Assembly (NCBI GenBank): GCA_963725035.1 | Contig: CAVRWX010000019.1 | Location: 248,001-312,000, forward strand | DNA from: JALZKA01 sp963725035 | GTDB lineage: Bacteria > Actinomycetota > Thermoleophilia > Solirubrobacterales > 70-9 | Direction of reading: 5' to 3' | DNA: 64,000 nt | Part shown: positions 57,669-64,000 of the stretch, in pieces | How the letters are laid out: every line of letters starts with the position of its first letter | Numbering within the stretch: the stretch's first letter is position 1 | The notes under the pieces: generated by a model | Seen by the model: only the letters and a program-made list of their open reading frames with translations | Told to the model about the DNA's origin: nothing | The model's database searches: none | Translations under genes and position numbers: made by a program

Positions 57669-59813
57669 ATGGGCTACTTCGTCACCGGCGCAACCGGCTT
57701 CATAGGCCGCAACTTGGTCGAGCTTCTGCTGAAGCGCGAGGGGACGATCTACGTGCTCGTCCGCGAAGGGTCGAAGGGACGGCTCGAGGAGCTCCGCAGC
57801 CGCTGGGGAGTCGACGAGGACCGCGTGGTCGGGATCGTCGGCGATCTCGCGCAAGCCCGGCTCGGCGTGTCCGACGAGGACGTCTCAGACGCTCACCGGC
57901 AACGTCGACCACCTCTTCCACCTCGCGGCCATCTACGACATGAAGGCGGATGCCGAGTCGCAGCAAGTCGCGAACATCGACGGCACCCGCCACATGGTCG
58001 AGCTCGCCGAGGCGATCGATGCCGGCTGCGTTCACATGGTCTCGTCCATCGCTGCAGCCGGGCTCTATCCGGGCACCTGGCGCGAGGACATGTTCGAGGA
58101 GGCAGTGAACCTCGACACGGACCCCTACTTCCGAACCAAGCACGACTCCGAAGGAATCGTCCGCAACGAGTGCTCGCGACCGTGGCGCGTCTATCGCCCC
58201 GGGATCGTCGTCGGCGACTCCGAGACGGGCGAGATGGACAAGGTCGACGGGCCGTACTACTTCTTCAAGCTGATCCGCCGCATCCGCAACGCGGTGCCGC
58301 AGTGGCTCCCGATGGCGGGCGTCGAGGGACGTCGAGATCAACATCGTCCCGGTCGACTTCGTCGTCAACGCGATTGACCACATCGCCCATGCGCCTGATC
58401 TGGACGGGCGCGCGTTCCACCTGACCGATCCGAACGCGATGACGGCCGGCGAGATCATCGACACGTTCGCGCAGGCCGCTCACGCGCCGCAGACGACCGT
58501 GCGCCTGCCCGCCAGGGCGACGGAAGCGCTTCAGCCCATTCTGGGCTTCGTCGCAAACTCGGCGCCGCTCGGCAACACGGTCACAGACGCGGTCCTGGCC
58601 GACTTCGGCATTCCGCGCTCGGTCCTGATGTACATGAGCTGGCCGACCAAGTTCGACTCCCGCCAGACGCAGGCCGCCCTGGCCGGCTCGGGCATCTCGG
58701 TGCCGCCGCTGAACGCCTACGCGGGAAAGCTCTGGGACTACTGGGAGCGCCACCTGGATCCCGACCTCTACCGCGACAAGACCCTGGCCGGCGCGGCAAA
58801 GGGTCGCCTCGGCGTGGTCGGCGGCGTCAGCCAGGTCCTGGAGCACCAGGTTCCGGACGAGGCACTTCGCTTCGCCCGGCGCGTTCGCGGCAACGTCTCG
58901 CTCGAGAAGTCCGTGCGCGGGCGGGTCGTCATGGTCACCGGCGCCTCGTCGGGCATCGGCAAGTCGGCGGCGATGAAGATCGCGGACGCCGGCGGGATCG
59001 CCCTGCTCGTCGCGCGAACGCCCGAGAAGCTCGAGTCCACGAAGGCCCAGATCGAGGCCGGTGGCGGCGATCGCGCATATCCACCGCGCGGACCTCTCCG
59101 ACTTGGAGGACATCGAGCGCATGGCTGAAGAGGTGCTCGAGCAGCACGGCCACGTCGACGTCCTCGTGAACAACGCGGGCCGCTCGATCCGGCGCTCGAT
59201 CGCGCTCTCTTACGACCGTCCGCACGACTTCGAGCGGACGATGCAGCTGAACTACTTCGGTGCGGTGCGGCTGATCCTGAAGCTCCTGCCGGTCATGCGT
59301 GAGCGCAAGTCGGGCCAGATCATCAACGTGAGCTCGATCGGCGTGCAGACGAACATGCCGCGCTTCTCGGCGTACGTCGCGTCGAAGTCCGCGCTCGACG
59401 CGTTCAGCCGCTGCATCGCGTCGGAGATCGTGGACGACGGGGTCGACATGACCACGATCCATATGCCGCTGGTCCGGACGCCGATGATCGCGCCGACGAA
59501 GATGTACGACCGGTTCCCGACGATCACGCCCGACGAGGCGGCTGGCCTGATCACCCAGGCGATCATCCATCACCCCAAGCGGATCGCGACTCCGATGGGG
59601 ACGCTCGGCCAGATCCTCTATGCGGTGAATCCGCGTTCGATCGACTACATCCTGAATACCGCGTACCACATGTTCCCGGACTCGGCCGCGGCGAAGGGCT
59701 CGAAGGACAAACCCGCCACTCTGGCGGGAGCGAGCAAACCGCAGAGCACCGAGGACCAGGCCACGAACCAGCAGGTTGCCTTCGCATACCTGATGCGAGG
59801 CGTACACTGGTAG
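57669..59813 (+). CDS. AcrA1-like double-domain reductase (three frameshifts)
   Basis: About 714 residues. First half: extended SDR/male-sterility-type reductase (FVTGATGFIGRNLVELLL, VDHLFHLAAIYDM, SIAAAGLYPG). Second half: classical SDR (MVTGASSGIGKSAAM, VNNAGRSIRRSI, NVSSIGVQTN and YVASK). This two-domain plan is that of mycobacterial AcrA1, thought to reduce fatty acyl-CoA for wax or envelope lipids. Frame changes near 57885, 58328 and 59065. GAAGGAGAG precedes ATG 57669. Confidence 0.85.
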
Positions 59814-59875
59814 GCGGCAAAGTCGCGGCGCGCACGCGTAGGTTCTCCGCAACTTCCAGGCGAGCAGATCTGGCT

Positions 59876-59881
59876 TACACT
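59876..59881 (+). promoter_or_regulatory. -10 box of the secreted protein (leaderless)
   Basis: TACACT ends 7 nt before ATG 59889. Confidence 0.5.
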
Positions 59882-59888
59882 GTGCCCC

Positions 59889-60755
59889 ATGCTCTTGGGG
59901 AGAAGAGCTGGATTCTCAATCGCCGTGCTCGGGTTTCTGATCGCCGCGGCGCCTGCCGCTGCGGATGAGTTCAAGTCGGGTCCGGTGACGTACGTCACGG
60001 CGACAGTCAGCATCCCGGCTGGCGATCAGGATGCGGCAACCGGTTTCTGCCCCTCCGATCGCAACGTCTCGGGAGGAGGCGCGTCTATCGCGGGCGATAC
60101 CGGCGAGGCAAACGACGCAGACATCTCCACGACCCAGCCCGCCGACTTCACCGACGGCGATGCGATCCCGGACGACGCCTGGATCGCCGACGCGTCAAAC
60201 GAGGACAACACGAGCCACGCGCTGACAACGACAGCGATCTGTGTGAAAACGACCAAGGCGGATATCTCTTACGACGAGACCGAGAGCTCGATCGGAGCCG
60301 GGACGGCGTCCGGCGGATCCTCACTCTTCTGCGGGAGTGGAGAGTTGGCTGGCGCCGGCTTCGAGACAAACTCGGCATCTCCCGACCTTGTCGAGTTGGA
60401 GGCGCTTGAACATCCCTTTAACGGCGAGGTCGCCAACTACAGCCTGCTCTCGGTCGGCTTCACAAAGGAAGGCGCGGGCATCGATTACACGATCTCCGGC
60501 CTATGTACGGATGCTGCGCTGGAGCATCGCTACAAGGGCCGCATTGTCTTCGGCCCGGTAACCGCGCTCAAGGCGAAGTGCCCGGCGGGCACGCGCGTCT
60601 TGGGCGGCGGCTTCAGCCGTTATCCGGAGGATCTACTCGCTTCTGCCCCGTTCGACAGCAAGGACGCCGACGACGCGCCGGACGACGGGTGGCGGGTGAA
60701 GATGAGGACGTCGAGCCCGCTAGCCGGCTTCTCCTTCGCGCACTGCCTGAAGTAG
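59889..60755 (+). CDS. Secreted protein with two Cys-Gly-rich repeats
   Basis: 288 residues: signal peptide (AGFSIAVLGFLIAAAPAAAD), then two similar halves that each begin with a CPSDRNVSGGGASI or CPAGTRVLGGGFSR motif and include paired Cys (AICVK, LFCGSG, GLCTD, AHCLK), probably disulphide bonded. Many Asp and Ser; no catalytic motif. The repeat type occurs in secreted actinobacterial proteins of unknown function. Confidence 0.75.
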   Translation: MLLGRRAGFSIAVLGFLIAAAPAAADEFKSGPVTYVTATVSIPAGDQDAATGFCPSDRNVSGGGASIAGDTGEANDADISTTQPADFTDGDAIPDDAWIADASNEDNTSHALTTTAICVKTTKADISYDETESSIGAGTASGGSSLFCGSGELAGAGFETNSASPDLVELEALEHPFNGEVANYSLLSVGFTKEGAGIDYTISGLCTDAALEHRYKGRIVFGPVTALKAKCPAGTRVLGGGFSRYPEDLLASAPFDSKDADDAPDDGWRVKMRTSSPLAGFSFAHCLK

Positions 60756-60765
60756 CGTTCCGCCC

Positions 60766-61692
60766 GTGGGCAGGTCCTCTCGAGGTGACCAGATCCGCGC
60801 AGTCGCCAAGGCGGCGAGCGGCGTGCCGCGCAACCTGCCCAAACCCAACCCGTTCCGCGACCGCTCGCTTCGCACCGCCGTGGAGGGCAAGACGATGCTC
60901 ATCACCGGCGCCTCCTCGGGGATCGGCGAGGCGACCGCCATCCGCGTCGGCGTGAACGGCGCCAGGGTCCTCCTGGTCTCGCGCACCCGCGAGAAGCTCG
61001 AGGCGGTCCAGGCGAAGATCGAGGAGGTCGGGGGAGAGGCGCACGTCCACCCGTGCGATCTCACCGACACGGACGCGATCGGAGCGATGGCCGAGGAGGT
61101 GCTGGCCGAGCACGGCGGCGTGGACATCCTGATGAACAACGCCGGGATGTCGATCCGCCGCTCGGTCGCCAACTCGTATGAGCGCCTCCACGACTTCGAG
61201 CGGACGATCCAGCTCAACTACCTGGGCGCGGTCGCACTGATCCTCAAGGTGCTGCCCGGGATGCGCGAGCGCCACTCGGGGCACATCGTGAACATCTCCT
61301 CGATGGGCGTGCAGATCAACACGCCCCGCTTCTCGGCCTACGTCGCGTCGAAGAACGCGCTCGACGGCTTCTCCCGCTCGATCGCCTCCGAGGTCATCGA
61401 CGACGGCGTCGACATCACCACCGTCTACATGCCGCTCGTGCGCACGCCGATGATCGAGCCGACCGCCCACTACCGCTCGATGCCCTCGATCAGCCCGGAG
61501 GAGGCCTCGACGATGGTCGCCAAGGCGCTGGTCAACAAGCCGAAGAAGCAGACGACGACGGGTGGGCGGATCGCGGAGATGACCTACTCGGCGGCGCCCA
61601 AGGTCCAGGACGCGCTGATCAACGGCGCGATGAAGCTCTTCCCCGGCACCGGCGACGAGAAGCGCGCCGACACCACCGACGAGCACCGGTGA
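60766..61692 (+). CDS. SDR acyl reductase-like protein, paralogue of the preceding reductase domain
   Basis: 308 residues: N-terminal basic extension, LITGASSGIGEATAI, MNNAGMSIRRSV, NISSMGVQINTPRFSAYVAS (Ser, Tyr and Lys catalytic set). From NNAG to LVRTPMI it is nearly the same as the second half of the gene at 57669. TAGCGT 7 nt before GTG 60766 suggests a leaderless mRNA. Probably reduces or oxidises acyl chains. Confidence 0.87.
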   Translation: MGRSSRGDQIRAVAKAASGVPRNLPKPNPFRDRSLRTAVEGKTMLITGASSGIGEATAIRVGVNGARVLLVSRTREKLEAVQAKIEEVGGEAHVHPCDLTDTDAIGAMAEEVLAEHGGVDILMNNAGMSIRRSVANSYERLHDFERTIQLNYLGAVALILKVLPGMRERHSGHIVNISSMGVQINTPRFSAYVASKNALDGFSRSIASEVIDDGVDITTVYMPLVRTPMIEPTAHYRSMPSISPEEASTMVAKALVNKPKKQTTTGGRIAEMTYSAAPKVQDALINGAMKLFPGTGDEKRADTTDEHR

Positions 61693-61739
61693 CGTGGTCC
61701 GTCGAGTTCCCGGTATCCGGGAAGAGAACGGACCACGTC
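61691..61739 (+). other. Long imperfect hairpin between SDR and flavoprotein genes
   Basis: Outer arms GACGTGGTCCGT (61691-61702) and ACGGACCACGTC (61728-61739), 4x4 internal loop, inner arms TTCCCGG and CCGGGAA around TAT. Total 19 bp of pairing. It begins at the SDR stop and ends 6 bp before the next ATG, thus in the leader of that gene. No U-run follows. Confidence 0.7.
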
Positions 61740-61745
61740 GCGTGA

Positions 61746-63338
61746 ATGGGCGCTGACCGCCGCAAGCACTGGGGCTGGGGCGCCGAGTCGTCGCAGCCCG
61801 ACCGAGCCGCGCTCGAGGGCATGCGCTCGCTCGCGCAGGAGCGGTTCGGCTTCGGGGGCGAGGAGGTCGTCGAGGCGGTTCCGCTCGACCAGGTCGAGCT
61901 GCCGGCGTCGCGGGTCTCGCCGCCGCCGTCCCTGACCGAGATCTGCGCGGACGACTCCCATTCACGCGCCTCGCACTCGATGGGCAAGGCGTACCGCGAC
62001 ATCGTGCGCGGCTTCCGGGGCGAGTTCGAGAACGTTCCCGACGTCGTCGCCCGGCCGCGTACCGAGGCCGAGGTGGAGGCCGTCCTCGCGTGGTGCTGCG
62101 ACGAGGGCTTCGCGGCGATCCCTTTCGGCGGCGGCACGAGCGTCTGCGGCGGCGTCGAGCCGCGCCTGCCGCGCGAGTACCCCGGCGTCGTCACGATCGA
62201 CCTTGGGGCGCTCGACCGCGTGCTCGAGGTGGACGAGGTTTCCCGCTCGGCGTTGATCCAGGCCGGGGCGCCCGGCCCGGTCCTCGAGGACCAGCTCCGC
62301 GAGCGCGGGCTGACGATGCGCTGCTTTCCCCAATCCTTCGAGTTCTCGACCTTGGGCGGGTGGGTCGCGACCCGCGCCGGCGGGCACTTCGCGACGAAGC
62401 TCACTCACGTCGACGACATGGTCGAGTCCGTTCGCGCGATCACGCCCGCCGGTGTGTGGCAGAGCCGGCGTCTGCCCGGCTCGGGAGCGGGCCCGAGCCC
62501 CGACCGCATGCTGGTCGGGTCCGAGGGAATCCTCGGCGTGATCACTGAGGCCTGGGTTCGGGTCCTTCCGCGCCCGCGCTTCAAGACGTCGTGCGGGGTC
62601 GAGTTCGAAACCTTCTCGGCGGGTGCTGCGGCGGTTCGCGAGATCTCGCAGTCGGGCCTCGACCCGTCGAACTGTCGCCTCCTCGATCCGGCGGAGGTTG
62701 CCTTCACCGGCGCGGGGGACGGGCAGAAGGCCCTTCTCGTCCTCGGCTTCGAGTCGGCGCATCACCCGGTTGACGAGCCGATGCGGATCACGGTCGAGGC
62801 GGCCCGGGAGCACGGCGGGAAGCCCGGTGAGGTGCGCACGCAGGACTCGGCCGGGGGAGAGGACAACGTCGGCGCCTGGCGCTCGGCCTTCCTGTCGGCC
62901 CCATACCTGCGGGACTCGCTCGTCTCGCTCGGCGTTCTCTCCGAGACGTTCGAGACTGCGATCACCTGGGAGCGCTTCGAGGAGTTCCACGCGACCGTGA
63001 TGGAGACTGCGCGGAAGGCGGTTGGGGAGCCAAGCAAGGTCACCTGCCGCTTCACGCACGTCTACCCGAACGGTCCCGCGCCCTACTTCACGATCCTCGC
63101 CCCTGCCCGCAGGGGCGAGGAGGACGTGCAATGGGGCGAGATCAAGGCCGCGGTCTCCGATGCGCTGATCGACGCCGGTGGCACGATCACCCATCATCAC
63201 GCGGTCGGACGCGATCATCGGCCCTGGTATGACCGCCAGCGCCCGGAGCCGTTTGCCGAGGCGCTGCGCGCCGCCAAGCACGCATTGGATCCTGCGGGCG
63301 TCCTCAACCCGGGCGTCCTGATCGATCCAGCCACCTAA
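61746..63338 (+). CDS. FAD-linked oxidase, alkyl-dihydroxyacetonephosphate synthase-like
   Basis: 530 residues. FAD-binding PCMH/VAO fold: VVARPRTEAEVEAVLAWC, IPFGGGTSVCGGVEP, FPQSFEFSTLGGWVATRAGG and LVGSEGILGVITEAWV. The C-terminal HHHAVGRDHRPWYDRQRP matches the ADPS active-site tract. ADPS makes ether lipids by exchanging an acyl for a fatty alcohol. Next to possible fatty-alcohol-forming reductases this suggests an ether-lipid or wax pathway (inference). Confidence 0.87.
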   Translation: MGADRRKHWGWGAESSQPDRAALEGMRSLAQERFGFGGEEVVEAVPLDQVELPASRVSPPPSLTEICADDSHSRASHSMGKAYRDIVRGFRGEFENVPDVVARPRTEAEVEAVLAWCCDEGFAAIPFGGGTSVCGGVEPRLPREYPGVVTIDLGALDRVLEVDEVSRSALIQAGAPGPVLEDQLRERGLTMRCFPQSFEFSTLGGWVATRAGGHFATKLTHVDDMVESVRAITPAGVWQSRRLPGSGAGPSPDRMLVGSEGILGVITEAWVRVLPRPRFKTSCGVEFETFSAGAAAVREISQSGLDPSNCRLLDPAEVAFTGAGDGQKALLVLGFESAHHPVDEPMRITVEAAREHGGKPGEVRTQDSAGGEDNVGAWRSAFLSAPYLRDSLVSLGVLSETFETAITWERFEEFHATVMETARKAVGEPSKVTCRFTHVYPNGPAPYFTILAPARRGEEDVQWGEIKAAVSDALIDAGGTITHHHAVGRDHRPWYDRQRPEPFAEALRAAKHALDPAGVLNPGVLIDPAT

Positions 63339-63350
63339 CCTCCCTCGGCC

Positions 63351-64000
63351 ATGCGTCCGCTGATCGCATCGCTGCGCCCGCAGGAGTGGGTGAAGAACGT
63401 CCTGGTCTTTGCCGGGATCGTCTTCTCGCGCAGCTTCGACGAGCCAGGCGCGGTCGCCGACGTCCTGGTGACCTTCGTCGCCTTCTGCGCTGTGTCGAGC
63501 GCCGGCTACCTCTTCAACGACCTCCGCGACGTCGAGCACGACCGCCGCCATCCCGACAAGCGCAACCGGCCGATCGCGAGCGGCGCGCTGTCCGAGGGCA
63601 CCGCGGGCACGGTCGCGGTTGTGCTCGCCCTATTTGCGGTGGTCGCGCCACTGGTCCTCGTCTCGGCCGACGTGGCCGCGCTGGTCGCAATCTACGCCGT
63701 GACCACGGTCCTCTACTCGATCATCCTCAAGCGCCTCGTGATCATCGACGTGATGACGATCGCGGGGCTCTTCCTCCTGCGAGTGGTCGCGGGCGCGGAG
63801 GCCGTCGATGTCGGCACTTCGGAGTTCCTGCTCGTTTGCACGGCGATGCTGGCGCTCTTTCTCGGCTTCACGAAACGCCGCCAGGAGGCGATCCTCGAGG
63901 AGCTGCCGGTCGCGCCCGCCGCCGGAGAAGCCGAAGCACCGGTCACCCGTCCGGTGCTCGAGCACTACTCGCTCCCGTTCCTGGACCAGATGATCGCGAT
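63351..64000 (+). CDS. UbiA-family decaprenyl-phosphate phosphoribosyltransferase (cut by the window end)
   Basis: The first 216 residues are present. Starts at ATG 63351. LRPQEWVKNVLVFAGIVFSR, then the Asp-rich motif YLFNDLRDVEHDRRHP and DKRNRPIASG place it with Rv3806c-type enzymes that make decaprenylphosphoryl-5-phosphoribose, precursor of envelope arabinose. Several membrane helices follow, plus the second Asp region (LFLGFTKRRQE). Confidence 0.88.
   Translation, partial: MRPLIASLRPQEWVKNVLVFAGIVFSRSFDEPGAVADVLVTFVAFCAVSSAGYLFNDLRDVEHDRRHPDKRNRPIASGALSEGTAGTVAVVLALFAVVAPLVLVSADVAALVAIYAVTTVLYSIILKRLVIIDVMTIAGLFLLRVVAGAEAVDVGTSEFLLVCTAMLALFLGFTKRRQEAILEELPVAPAAGEAEAPVTRPVLEHYSLPFLDQMIA

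Overview
The window is a gene-dense, high-GC chromosomal segment of an actinobacterium, most likely Thermoleophilia/Solirubrobacterales-like (inferred from gene content and style: a 2-oxoglutarate dehydrogenase E2-E1 fusion, a decaprenyl-phosphate phosphoribosyltransferase of the UbiA family, AcrA1-like reductases, AbiEi/DUF559 proteins and many leaderless genes). There are no tRNA or rRNA genes, insertion sequences, prophage or CRISPR arrays. Many genes carry one or more apparent frameshifts while their protein sequence continues cleanly in the next frame. This looks more like residual indels in a draft or long-read assembly than gene decay, and it is very uneven: the copper-protein block (7.5-10.3 kb) is riddled, whereas kdpB, acnA and the 4.4-kb 2-oxoglutarate dehydrogenase gene are intact.

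Layout. 0-7.5 kb: polyphosphate kinase, a MarR/VOC divergent pair with a clear operator, an amino-acid/amine oxidase, DNA polymerase IV, a strikingly histidine-rich small protein, O6-alkylguanine-DNA alkyltransferase and a lipase-like hydrolase. 7.5-10.3 kb: three secreted copper proteins, one of which seems to fuse a type II copper monooxygenase-like region to a cupredoxin. 10.8-13.9 kb: a carotenoid-dehydrogenase-like gene that lacks its FAD-binding N-terminus, a DUF1801 gene and methylmalonate-semialdehyde dehydrogenase. 14-22 kb: a potassium-uptake (Kdp) locus in which the sensor KdpD is split into two proteins that flank kdpFACB. 22-25.7 kb: an aldehyde dehydrogenase and a partner-switching stress-sigma module (STAS antagonist, anti-sigma kinase, SigB/F-type sigma).

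25.8-43.3 kb is dominated by polyamine metabolism: two paralogous potADBC importers flank an aminotransferase, PucR regulator, alanine dehydrogenase, succinate-semialdehyde dehydrogenase and two TetR-type regulators. Together these could import putrescine/spermidine, transaminate it and feed succinate to the TCA cycle. Between the two importers lie two exported ferritin-like proteins, a cupredoxin lipoprotein and TatA, plus a membrane-anchored HTH protein.

43.3-57 kb: AzlCD amino-acid exporter, an NlpC/P60 peptidase under a cyclic-di-AMP (ydaO/yuaA) riboswitch, a short-chain dehydrogenase, aconitase, a candidate C-rich three-hairpin small RNA with its own promoter, a DUF559 protein, a very large lipoyl-bearing E2-E1 2-oxoglutarate dehydrogenase, and photolyase. 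57-64 kb: zinc-ribbon protein, an AcrA1-like double reductase and a closely related single SDR, a secreted repeat protein, an alkyl-DHAP-synthase-like flavoprotein (separated from the SDR by a long hairpin) and the start of a UbiA-family prenyltransferase, suggesting lipid/cell-envelope work.

Two features recur through the window: start codons placed only 6-8 nt after a TANNNT box (leaderless transcripts), and short perfect palindromes (GGTGCCTGGCACC, GGGGTCAGACCCC) at gene ends and once inside a coding linker.
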